From NCBI GenBank assembly GCA_945957225.1, contig CAMFKK010000143.1, positions 1 through 6,535 on the forward strand: a stretch of 6,535 nt of DNA, written 5' to 3'. The position numbers and the translations under genes were made by a program. Source of the stretch: an uncultured Sphingobacteriia bacterium (GTDB lineage: Bacteria > Bacteroidota > Bacteroidia > Chitinophagales > Chitinophagaceae). Every line of letters begins with the position of its first letter. Within the stretch, counting starts at the first letter, position 1. The notes below the pieces were generated by a model, which was not told where the DNA came from, did no database searches, and saw nothing but the letters and a program-made list of their open reading frames with translations. Shown here in pieces: positions 1-5,523 of this stretch.

Positions 1-4
1 CTAG

Positions 5-37
5 TCGTCGGCAGCGTCAGATGTGTATAAGAGACAG
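5..37 (+). other. Nextera Read-1 sequencing adapter (artefact)
   Basis: Bases 5-37 match the Illumina Nextera Read-1 transposase adapter. They end in the 19-base Tn5 mosaic end AGATGTGTATAAGAGACAG at 19-37. This is library-construction sequence left on the contig end, not genomic DNA. Bases 1-4 are probably also non-genomic. Biological sequence begins at about base 38. Confidence 0.98.
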
Positions 38-38
38 G

Positions 39-230
39 ATTAGATCCAAAAAACAAGGGCTGCAATTTTACATCAAAATTGTGCTAATAATTGTAAGTAT
101 AATTGCCGATAGATATTTGTCAAATGATTCAGAATCTGTATGGGCTAGGAGCAATGGAAAAACGATTGGTAAAACTTTTATTCAGGATACTATTCATGGA
201 AAGATAGTTGAAATATATTACATATATTAA
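39..230 (+). CDS. C-terminal part of an unidentified gene (5'-truncated)
   Basis: An open frame of about 63 codons runs from the adapter junction to a TAA stop at 228-230. The apparent ATG at 21 lies inside the adapter, and the peptide MCIRDR that it gives is an artefact, so the true start is missing upstream. The remaining peptide has a short hydrophobic stretch (IVLIIVSIIA) and then a polar tail ending in EIYYIY. I do not recognise a family. The stop is only 9 bases before the next start, which suggests shared transcription with that gene. In AT-rich DNA an open run of this length is uncommon by chance but not decisive. A competing frame that ends at about base 88 could instead be the real tail. 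Confidence 0.4.
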   Translation: MRSKKQGLQFYIKIVLIIVSIIADRYLSNDSESVWARSNGKTIGKTFIQDTIHGKIVEIYYIY

Positions 231-239
231 TATTATAAG

Positions 240-1265
240 ATGAGGGGATTTCTTACAATAATTACTTTTTTAGTCTTGATAAGTAATCAATTATTCGGGC
301 AAGACATTCAAAAATATCAATATTTTATAAATAAAGCCGAACTAGAAATTACAGAACTAAACTTTGGAAAAGCGTTAGCTTTTTATGATTCTGCATTTTT
401 CTCTATAAAATTCCCGTTTTCCGTTGATATCTATAATAAATCAATATGCTCAATAAAACAGGGCGAATACGCTGAATCATTTTTAAGTATAAAACAGTTA
501 ATAAAATTAGGCGTTGATTCATCTCTATTTAATAAGAGACCTTTTAATCTGCTAAAATTGCAAAAGGGGATGTTTGCTAATTTTATGAAAGACTATCCTG
601 ATTTAGTAAATGAATATAAAGCAACAAAAAAACAAAGTGTCATAAAGGAATTGAACGACATGGTAGAGGCAGATCTATTCTTGTATTGTGCTAAACCTGC
701 TAAGCCTCAAATATTTGGTTATATTGAATTCATAAAAATAAACAAGAATTACCTTGACTATAAACTTATTGACTTGTTTAATGAAAATGGAGGATATCTA
801 GATGAATCAAATATTGGTGTTCCTTTTAAAGATTCAAAAATGGCTACAGTTCCAATTTTCTTTCCATTAATTGCACGATCTTTTAATAATAACGATACTA
901 CTCTTACATTTAACATTTACATAGCGTTAAAAAATGGGATGATAAAACCTGAGGTATTTGAAATATTTATGGAAGACAGAATTGAAGGAGGACTTGGTAG
1001 AGGGAATGGAGTAATCGTTTATAAGAATAAGATTTATATCCCAAAGATATATTCCAAAGAAAAAATGTATGTGAAAAATAGGAGTAATTATTTTCTTTGT
1101 TCATTACAGGATCAAGTAAGGAAAACACTTTTTTCTGAATGCAAAGATAAAGACGGGTTTCTCTTTTATACAGGTATTTCACGTTACAGCTCAATGAATG
1201 AGTTAGCTGAGAAGTTTTTGAACTTACAATATTTTAAGACGTCGCTAAAGTTAAAACAGAAATGA
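240..1265 (+). CDS. Secreted TPR-like protein of unknown function
   Basis: This 341-residue protein begins with a signal peptide of about 20 residues: MRG, a hydrophobic core, and likely cleavage after LFG before QD. No lipobox cysteine is present. Residues about 30-95 look like two TPR-type helical pairs (for example NFGKALAFYDSAF and KQGEYAESFLSIKQLIKLG). The remainder is mixed alpha/beta. It contains a helix at about 136-152 (ELNDMVEADLFLYCAK) and a later IDLFNENGG...NIGVPF stretch. These loosely recall the L-x-x-M-x-x-x-DQ-x-x-R helix and G-x-P/G pattern of DUF6624-type Bacteroidota proteins, but the DQ and R residues are absent, so that assignment is weak. No catalytic motif is visible. 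The start is chosen because the signal peptide follows it at once; no Shine-Dalgarno is seen, as usual for the phylum. It probably acts in the periplasm or outside the cell, and may share a transcript with the frame ending at 230. Confidence 0.8.
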   Translation: MRGFLTIITFLVLISNQLFGQDIQKYQYFINKAELEITELNFGKALAFYDSAFFSIKFPFSVDIYNKSICSIKQGEYAESFLSIKQLIKLGVDSSLFNKRPFNLLKLQKGMFANFMKDYPDLVNEYKATKKQSVIKELNDMVEADLFLYCAKPAKPQIFGYIEFIKINKNYLDYKLIDLFNENGGYLDESNIGVPFKDSKMATVPIFFPLIARSFNNNDTTLTFNIYIALKNGMIKPEVFEIFMEDRIEGGLGRGNGVIVYKNKIYIPKIYSKEKMYVKNRSNYFLCSLQDQVRKTLFSECKDKDGFLFYTGISRYSSMNELAEKFLNLQYFKTSLKLKQK

Positions 1266-1295
1266 TATTGATATTTACTGGCGATACTACATACC

Positions 1296-1449
1296 TTAAC
1301 CCCCTATTTCTAGAGAGCCTTGACCCCGTAATCCCATTTTAAGGTATTCCCTATCTAACATTTTTTTTGACCCCCATTTCAATAAGATTACTATTCTACT
1401 ATAAATATTACAAATTAAAAATATGATTCAAGTTTTACAGGGGGTCAAG
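1296..1449. repeat. Cluster of TGACCCC motifs, possible IS21-like end remnant
   Basis: Three direct copies of a T(G/A)ACCCC motif occur in a gene-free stretch: TTAACCCCCTATTTC at 1296-1310, CCTTGACCCC at 1318-1327, and TTGACCCCCATTTC at 1367-1380. One inverted copy, GGGGGTCAAG, lies at 1440-1449. The starts of the direct copies are about 24 and 47 bases apart. Short repeats of this kind in direct array at one end and inverted at the other are a known arrangement at IS21-family element ends. No transposase is present, so this would be an internally deleted relic. The inverted copy abuts a recombinase stub. The link to IS21 is inference from motif memory. Confidence 0.35.
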
Positions 1450-1626
1450 CAAGGATGGTATAGGGGTATGAATGTTATGGATTTTCCAAGTGGCGCAACA
1501 GTTGAGGAGATTTCCCATGCATTGAACCATTCAAATATTGAACAGACACAGAATTACTTAAAACAGTTCCCGAGCAAGTATTCCGATATCGCCTTTGAAA
1601 GGTTCGAGGATTGGGTTGAGATTTAA
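1423..1626 (+). pseudogene. Tyrosine recombinase (integrase), C-terminal remnant
   Basis: The 67-codon frame carries the last part of a phage-type tyrosine recombinase. Residues 24-49 read GATVEEISHALNHSNIEQTQ followed by NYLKQF. This matches the conserved V-E-E-I-S-x-x-L-G-H-S-S box, with the box histidine at residue 36 and the nucleophilic tyrosine at residue 45. The N-terminal DNA-binding domain, the first catalytic arginine and the HxxR motif are all missing. Recognisable homology starts only near base 1480, and the first 19 codons read through the GGGGGTCA motif, so they are probably unrelated sequence. Intact integrases are normally about 300-420 residues, so this is a broken gene without activity. 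It ends in TAA and is convergent with the minus-strand gene beginning at 2026. Confidence 0.8.
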
Positions 1627-1672
1627 TAAATAGTATACTTTCTTTTAACGTTATATTATTGACAATATAATC

Positions 1673-2026
1673 TTAATCTAATAAGTAGAGTACGTCTTCA
1701 CCAATATTGTATTCCAGTCTTGCAGGTTTCCCGCCTCTATTTGAAGCTGCAACAATCTTTCCTTGAAAGGTAAATTCGCTATATCCAAAAACAATAAGTT
1801 TATTAGAGTCCTTATTTATAACTACTGAATCTGCTTTTGTGATACTTAATTTATCAGAACTTATCACAACGTTCCCTTGAAGGGTTGTAATACTGCCGTT
1901 GCTACCACTTATTGAAAACTTGTCGCTCCTTAAAATAGAAATTTTTGAATTATTTCCTTGAGCGTGTAACAAACTTATTGATGAAACTGCTAATATTAAA
2001 AAAGTGGTTAGAAGTAGTTTTTTCAT
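1673..2026 (-). CDS. Small exported OstA/LptA-like protein
   Basis: This 117-residue protein has a signal peptide (MKKLLLTTFLILAVSSISLL, then HA, cleaved before QG at residues 22/23). The mature part is about 95 residues of short beta-strand-like repeats: ITTLQGNVVISSDKLSITKA, then DSVVINKDSNKLIVFGYSEF, and a following TFQGKIV. The GNVxIxS...IxxADSVxIxxxxxxxxxxG pattern resembles the OstA/LptA N-terminal beta-jellyroll seen in LPS-transport proteins, but it is only about one repeat unit long. It probably lies in the periplasm. LPS handling would be an inference from fold alone, and no other lpt genes are nearby. It lies 230 bases downstream of the S41 peptidase gene on the same strand, a gap wide enough for its own promoter. 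The start follows from the signal peptide. An unrelated small beta-rich protein is the main alternative. Confidence 0.72.
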   Translation of the reverse strand: MKKLLLTTFLILAVSSISLLHAQGNNSKISILRSDKFSISGSNGSITTLQGNVVISSDKLSITKADSVVINKDSNKLIVFGYSEFTFQGKIVAASNRGGKPARLEYNIGEDVLYLLD

Positions 2027-2078
2027 ATTAATACTTTTAACTAAATGTAATATTATATTTTAAACTATTGTTTATAAT

Positions 2079-2237
2079 ATGGATTTTAACATTGGAATCA
2101 CAAATGTGATTGTAAGGATAATAGTACACCCATAAAAAACTATCATTCGACTTGGTTTAATTACAAACGAGGTGACTTTCAATAAACAAACAAATCTTGA
2201 AGGTTATACAATTTATCCACTTCATCCTTTGGGTTAG
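2079..2237 (+). pseudogene. Possible decayed DUF2892-like small membrane protein
   Basis: The frame from the ATG at 2079 encodes MDFNIGITNVIVRIIVHP, then a TAA at 2133-2135. It continues in the same frame to a TAG at 2235-2237, ending GYTIYPLHPLG. The first 16 residues match the start of the DUF2892 gene at the right of this window (MKKNMGNTDRILRIIV) at 9 of 16 positions. The end loosely recalls the CPLYxLxG motif of that family. The middle part is not clearly hydrophobic and an in-frame stop interrupts it, so if this is a gene relic it is well decayed. It lies between two minus-strand genes. Chance resemblance over a short stretch is a real alternative. Confidence 0.25.
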
Positions 2238-2256
2238 AAAGATTTAATTTTATATC

Positions 2257-4491
2257 CTATTTCTGAGTTATCATTTTAATAGCTTCTTCTAATAATTCAT
2301 CCCTACCTTCCTTAATGCCTTTGATTGTTGGTTTAACTATTTTGTCGGGAATTATTCCAACCCTTTGTGTTTCTCTGCCATCAGGGTAATAAACACCCAA
2401 ACCACTGATCCCAGTTGTAATACCACCAGGTAGTGAAAATTGAGAGAAATTTCCATCTGCTCCAGCTGTTGTACTGCCAATTACAATTGCATTTTTTGAC
2501 GCCCGAAATGCCATTGTAGTATATTCAGCTTGACTTTGTGTTGTTTCATTTACCAGAATGACTACTTTGCCATTATAATGATCAGTTGGTGAACTTGAAT
2601 TACCTATCATTACTTGTTTCTTATTGGTAAAAAGTCCTGGGTATTGAATACTTGGTTCTGAAAATCTTGCAAAGTATTTTGGTTTTGAATTAAGATAATT
2701 ACCCATAGTAAATACCATAAAATCGGATGGATAACACCGCATGTCAATCACCAATCCTTTTGATTTTGAGATTAGCGGTTTCAAAGAAGGCATATAGCTA
2801 TTCTTAAAAGTGCTAGGGTATAAATAGGTAATATCAGGACTCAGATACTTAAAACATGTATCGGTTTTATTTCCTTTGTTATTACTATTATACCTCATAG
2901 TCTGAATCAAATATTTTTCAATTTTACTATTTCTGTCTAAAGATATTTCAAGGGTTGAATCATTTGTTCTAAATAATTCAATTTCAATATTTCGTAGTTG
3001 TGTTGGGTAGTTTGAGGCGGGTATATAGGGAAGTTTCTCTTTGATAATATTTGCAATTGACTTCCCATTGATGGTTTTAATGATATCGCCTTTTAATAAA
3101 ATTGATTTAGTATTTAGAGTTGAAGGATAATCTTTTATTACAACGGCCTGATTTTCTATAAATTTTATTTCAATAGGGACATGATACTTTCCTTTGAAGT
3201 TTTCTAATACAGAATCGTAGCCCCATATATTTGCATGAGAATCCTGAATTTGAGCAATTAGCAACAGTGCTGATAGTTTATAATCTAATGCCGACCTTGA
3301 TTCTATGAATCTTGGGAGGAAGTTTAAAAGAACAGAATTCCAATTTTGATCCATTAATTTTCGATTTGGAAAATAATATTGAATGATATTCCAATATCGA
3401 TATAAACTCAATAAACGAAAGCCAGCATCAGGATAAGAGAATTTGTTGTATGGGTTTTCATTGAATATTGGGTTATGGATATTCTCTGCTAAAGAAATAT
3501 AGTAATTATTAGAACTCTTCTTGACATTCTTGATTTGAAATAACTGATTTGATAATTCCTCTCCAAGTATTGTAACATCTGAAATCCAATCGATATCAGG
3601 ATATAGTTTTACAAAAGAACTATCAATTGGGTCTGCTTTTTCTTTTGATAGTGGTCCAAGACTAACAATCCATTCTGAAAGTATTTTGTTTCTCTCAACT
3701 TGATTTTTACTATCTAAGATTTTCGGTAATATTCTAAACAACTCAAAATCCCAATTGTATGATCCATTGGCTATTGCTGGATGATAATATTTTAAATATC
3801 CCCATACCTTCCCTAGTATAGCAAGATTCTTTGTTTTGTCTGGTGTCAAGAGTATTGAATTTATACCTGAACCTTGATTAAAAGAAGTATCTGTTTCAGC
3901 TTTTATAGAAAGTTGTTTCTTTAAAACTGTTTTACTTAGATCTTCGCCATCAATTAGAATTTGAAAATCATCAACATTGATTTTGCCCTTTCCTGCTAGA
4001 ATAGCCCCAATGGTTATGGTTTTAGCATTTTCTGGTAATGGTAGTTGAACCGAATACATTTTCCAGTCAGAGATTCCATGAATGTTTTTCTTTAACATAT
4101 TATCAAAACTCAATAAACTAGCATTTCCTTCTATTTTAAGTACTAAACCAATTGAACCATTTAAAACATCCTGCATTTTTATATATGCCCGCAATTCAAT
4201 TTTACTACCAGCATATTTTGCGGGAATTTGATAATAGAATCCACCAAAAGTATTTTCATGTATAGAATCAGTTGATTCAATTGATACTGAATATTTACCA
4301 GAATGTTTTGTTGTTGAATCTGTTTTAACCAAATATTTTGTAGAGCCCCAAATATTCCACCCAGTTGGAAGTTTATTATTCTCTGTTGTTTTTTCTAAAT
4401 CAAAATTGAAATTTGATTTATTTGAAAATTGGCAAGAAATAATCGTGAAAATGAAACTGGATATAATTAATAAGTTTATCGGTTTCATCAT
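2257..4491 (-). CDS. S41-family peptidase lipoprotein
   Basis: This 744-residue protein starts with a lipoprotein signal (hydrophobic residues 5-19, lipobox IIS-C at Cys20), so it is probably membrane anchored outside the cytoplasm. Residues about 28-182 resemble a carbohydrate-binding-type beta-sandwich (GWNIWGS..., HSGKYSVSIES, INVDDFQILI). Residues about 220-400 form the helical region typical of Bacteroidota S41 proteins (VWGYLKYYHPAI; YRYWNIIQYYFPNR). A DSH motif lies at 417-419, a PDZ-like segment (LLKGDIIKTINGKSI) at about 465-479, and the S41 core at about 575-720. The likely nucleophile is Ser653 in QSQAE, fitting the S-x-x-E pattern. The lysine expected 25 residues later in CtpA/Prc-type enzymes is replaced by Ala678 in TTAGADGN, as in tricorn-type and many Bacteroidota relatives. 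The C-terminus has the usual GVYYPDGRETQRVGIIPD block. Two adjacent ATGs (4489-4491 and 4486-4488) could start it. Substrate is unknown. Confidence 0.92.
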   Translation of the reverse strand: MMKPINLLIISSFIFTIISCQFSNKSNFNFDLEKTTENNKLPTGWNIWGSTKYLVKTDSTTKHSGKYSVSIESTDSIHENTFGGFYYQIPAKYAGSKIELRAYIKMQDVLNGSIGLVLKIEGNASLLSFDNMLKKNIHGISDWKMYSVQLPLPENAKTITIGAILAGKGKINVDDFQILIDGEDLSKTVLKKQLSIKAETDTSFNQGSGINSILLTPDKTKNLAILGKVWGYLKYYHPAIANGSYNWDFELFRILPKILDSKNQVERNKILSEWIVSLGPLSKEKADPIDSSFVKLYPDIDWISDVTILGEELSNQLFQIKNVKKSSNNYYISLAENIHNPIFNENPYNKFSYPDAGFRLLSLYRYWNIIQYYFPNRKLMDQNWNSVLLNFLPRFIESRSALDYKLSALLLIAQIQDSHANIWGYDSVLENFKGKYHVPIEIKFIENQAVVIKDYPSTLNTKSILLKGDIIKTINGKSIANIIKEKLPYIPASNYPTQLRNIEIELFRTNDSTLEISLDRNSKIEKYLIQTMRYNSNNKGNKTDTCFKYLSPDITYLYPSTFKNSYMPSLKPLISKSKGLVIDMRCYPSDFMVFTMGNYLNSKPKYFARFSEPSIQYPGLFTNKKQVMIGNSSSPTDHYNGKVVILVNETTQSQAEYTTMAFRASKNAIVIGSTTAGADGNFSQFSLPGGITTGISGLGVYYPDGRETQRVGIIPDKIVKPTIKGIKEGRDELLEEAIKMITQK

Positions 4492-4517
4492 CTTGCTGAG
4501 ATATTAATTAGTGTCTA

Positions 4518-4524
4518 CAAATTA
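4518..4524 (-). promoter_or_regulatory. Weak candidate -7 box for the S41 gene
   Basis: On the minus strand TAATTTG lies 26 bases before the S41 start. It is one base short of the Bacteroidota TAnnTTTG box. No convincing -33 TTG element is at the usual distance, so this is only a candidate. Confidence 0.22.
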
Positions 4525-4711
4525 ATAATATCAACAATGATATATTAAGATGAATTATGAGCGGTTAAAATGGAAGGTTTGATATTTTGAAGAGGGTGAT
4601 AGAGGGACATTTTTTTGAGATCATTGGCATCCAAGAGATGATGTTTAGGAGAGCCAAGATTGCCAAACCTCGTTGCACTCGGTTTGTCTTCTTACCGTAT
4701 TGAACTTACTC

Positions 4712-4757
4712 AAAGCCGCTTCAGCAATCTGCGATTGCTGTGTGGCTTTTTTGTTTT
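4712..4757 (+). terminator. Plus-strand rho-independent terminator without an obvious gene
   Basis: The stem has an outer AAAGCC/GGCTTT pair (4712-4717 with 4744-4749), a small internal loop, and an inner 8-bp stem CAGCAATC/GATTGCTG (4722-4729 with 4733-4740) around a TGC loop. It is followed by a T-rich tail reaching 4757, so it would stop transcription running left to right. No plus-strand gene precedes it closely; the nearest plus-strand frame ends at 1626. The minus-strand side lacks a T-run. It may have served a gene that has since been displaced. Confidence 0.7.
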
Positions 4758-4808
4758 CGTCAGCTTACAAGCGCGCGCGCTTGACGCTTCCTCAAACAAA
4801 AAAGCCAC
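4742..4808. repeat. 15-bp perfect inverted repeat enclosing a GC palindrome
   Basis: GTGGCTTTTTTGTTT at 4742-4756 is exactly inverted as AAACAAAAAAGCCAC at 4794-4808, with a 37-base spacer. Inside the spacer CAAGCGCGCGCGCTTG at 4768-4783 is a perfect 16-bp palindrome with alternating G and C. The arms are the T-tails and stem edges of the two facing terminators, so the larger fold competes with each terminator hairpin. Confidence 0.85.
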
Positions 4809-4829
4809 GCAACTTCGTTGCGCGGCTTT
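4795..4829 (-). terminator. Rho-independent terminator of tRNA-Arg
   Basis: The stem AAAGCC-a-CGCAAC (4801-4813), loop TTC and GTTGCG-c-GGCTTT (4817-4829) forms 12 base pairs with one A/C mismatch. Read on the minus strand it ends GGCTTTTTTGTTTG, a proper T-tail. It begins one base after the 3' end of the tRNA, so it most likely ends that transcript. Confidence 0.88.
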
Positions 4830-4830
4830 G

Positions 4831-4902
4831 TGGTCTCGCCAAGAATCGAACTTGGATCTAGTGTTTAGGAAACACCTATTCTATCCATTGAACTACGAAA
4901 CC
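4831..4902 (-). tRNA. tRNA-Arg, anticodon CCU
   Basis: The minus strand folds into a complete cloverleaf. The acceptor is GGTTTCG/CGAGACC (one G-T pair) with discriminator A. The D stem is GTTC/GAAT with loop AATGGATA. The anticodon stem is GGTGT/ACACT with loop TTCCTAA, giving anticodon CCT (reads AGG). The variable loop has 4 bases. The T stem is CCAAG/CTTGG with loop TTCGATT. CCA is not encoded. Its 3' end faces the AT-rich accessory side of the window. tRNA-Arg genes are frequent integration sites for tyrosine-recombinase elements, and a recombinase stub lies on that side. Confidence 0.96.
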
Positions 4903-4929
4903 ATGTAAAAATTTTCATTTTACAGGCGG

Positions 4930-4937
4930 CAAAAATA
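4930..4937 (-). promoter_or_regulatory. -7 promoter box for tRNA-Arg
   Basis: The minus strand reads TATTTTTG, a perfect TAnnTTTG Bacteroidota -7 box, 27 bases upstream of the tRNA 5' end. The -33 region (TTTAAAG near 4949-4956) is only a poor match. Confidence 0.6.
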
Positions 4938-4990
4938 GTAGTTTATTGCTTTAAAGCGTATGCATTTTTAAAAAAGCAAGCGGAATGGCT

Positions 4991-4998
4991 TATTTTAG
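4991..4998 (+). promoter_or_regulatory. Candidate -7 box for the VOC gene
   Basis: TATTTTAG differs from TAnnTTTG at one position and lies 16 bases before the ATG at 5015. A transcript starting from it would exclude the upstream ATG at 4985, supporting the 5015 start. No clear -33 element is seen. Confidence 0.3.
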
Positions 4999-5014
4999 GT
5001 CTTCAATCTTGCAC

Positions 5015-5479
5015 ATGAAACAAATCTTGCTTGCTGCCAGTATCATCTTGGTTTCTGGCCTATTTAATGCCGCAAATGCACAAAATTCTAAACCTAGAAT
5101 TACCATTGACCACGTGGCTTTGTATGTGGTGGATCTGGAAAAAGAAGCGGGTTTTTATAGAGACGTGCTTCAGTTTGATACCCTGGCTGAGCCTTTTCAT
5201 GATGGAAAGCACGCTTGGTTTACTATTGGACCTGGAATTGCCATGCACATTATTCAAGGCGCAGAAAAGCCCAAGGAATACTTTAAGAACAACCACCTCT
5301 GTATGAGCGTGCCATCTATTGAAGTGTTTACCAAGCGGCTACAAAGCTTTAAAATTGGCTATGAAGACGTGAAGGGCGTTCCCGGTGCCGTTACTACTAG
5401 GGTAGACGGGGTGCACCAGATCTGGCTCAAGGATCCAGAAGGATATTGGATTGAAGTGAACGATGCTAAGCATGGATAA
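5015..5479 (+). CDS. Secreted VOC (glyoxalase/bleomycin-resistance fold) protein
   Basis: The 154-residue product begins with a signal peptide (MKQILLAASIILVSGLFNAA, then NA, cleaved before QN after residue 22), so it probably acts in the periplasm. The mature part has two beta-alpha-beta-beta-beta modules of the vicinal oxygen chelate fold, starting at DHVALYVVDLEKEAGFYRDV and at NHLCMSVPSIEVFTKRL. Four likely metal ligands are present at the expected positions: His33, His78 (AMHII), His94 and Glu147 (YWIEVND). This suggests a metal-dependent lyase, isomerase or dioxygenase, but the substrate cannot be told. An ATG at 4985 would add ten residues ahead of the signal peptide. I prefer 5015 because it places a normal signal peptide at the N-terminus. 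Base composition is closer to the genes on its right than to the AT-rich genes on its left. The next gene follows after 44 bases. Confidence 0.9.
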   Translation: MKQILLAASIILVSGLFNAANAQNSKPRITIDHVALYVVDLEKEAGFYRDVLQFDTLAEPFHDGKHAWFTIGPGIAMHIIQGAEKPKEYFKNNHLCMSVPSIEVFTKRLQSFKIGYEDVKGVPGAVTTRVDGVHQIWLKDPEGYWIEVNDAKHG

Positions 5480-5492
5480 GCCCCAATTCCAT

Positions 5493-5500
5493 TATCTTTG
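5493..5500 (+). promoter_or_regulatory. -7 promoter box for the TPR gene
   Basis: TATCTTTG is a perfect match to TAnnTTTG, 23 bases before the start at 5524, in the 44-base gap after the VOC gene. No good -33 TTG is found. It suggests the TPR gene can be transcribed independently of the VOC gene. Confidence 0.5.
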
Positions 5501-5523
5501 CCCACTTTCAAATAAGACGGACT

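Larger units (their letters stand above)
4492..4830. other. Gene-free stretch with hairpin array
   Basis: No supportable protein gene lies between the S41 start and the tRNA. Bases 4492-4660 are AT-rich with only very short frames broken by stops. From 4664 to 4829 three hairpins follow one another: 4664-4686 (CAAACC/GGTTTG, 6-bp stem, 11-base loop, no clear T-run), a plus-strand terminator at 4712-4757, and the tRNA terminator at 4795-4829. A GC-alternating palindrome lies between the last two. Apparent open frames running from here across the tRNA are not genes. Confidence 0.6.

Noticed and set aside
967..1194. Minus-strand 75-codon frame inside the secreted protein gene, and similar antisense frames within the VOC and TPR genes
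   Set aside because: They are antisense shadows of well-supported genes and show no motif of their own.
1651..1670. AT-only hairpin TTATATT/AATATAA between the recombinase stub and the OstA-like gene
   Set aside because: The stem is weak and has no T-run on either strand, so it is not a convincing terminator.
4550..4648. Frame encoding MNYERLKWKV, stop, YFEEGDRGTFF, stop, DHWHPRDDV
   Set aside because: The pieces look mildly protein-like and would join if TGA were read as an amino acid, but other genes here use TGA, TAA and TAG as normal stops and no family is recognisable. Too short to support as a pseudogene.
4664..4686. Third hairpin CAAACC/GGTTTG as a terminator
   Set aside because: The stem is only 6 bp with an 11-base loop and no uninterrupted T-run follows on either strand.
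4660..4908. Open frames of 62 and 82 codons on the plus strand across the hairpins and tRNA
   Set aside because: They run through two terminators and antisense to a complete tRNA-Arg. The translation is explained by RNA structure, so there is no reason to call a protein.
4985..5014. Ten-residue N-terminal extension of the VOC protein from the ATG at 4985
   Set aside because: It would place a charged, polar extension ahead of a clear signal peptide and overlaps the candidate -7 box; the ATG at 5015 is better.
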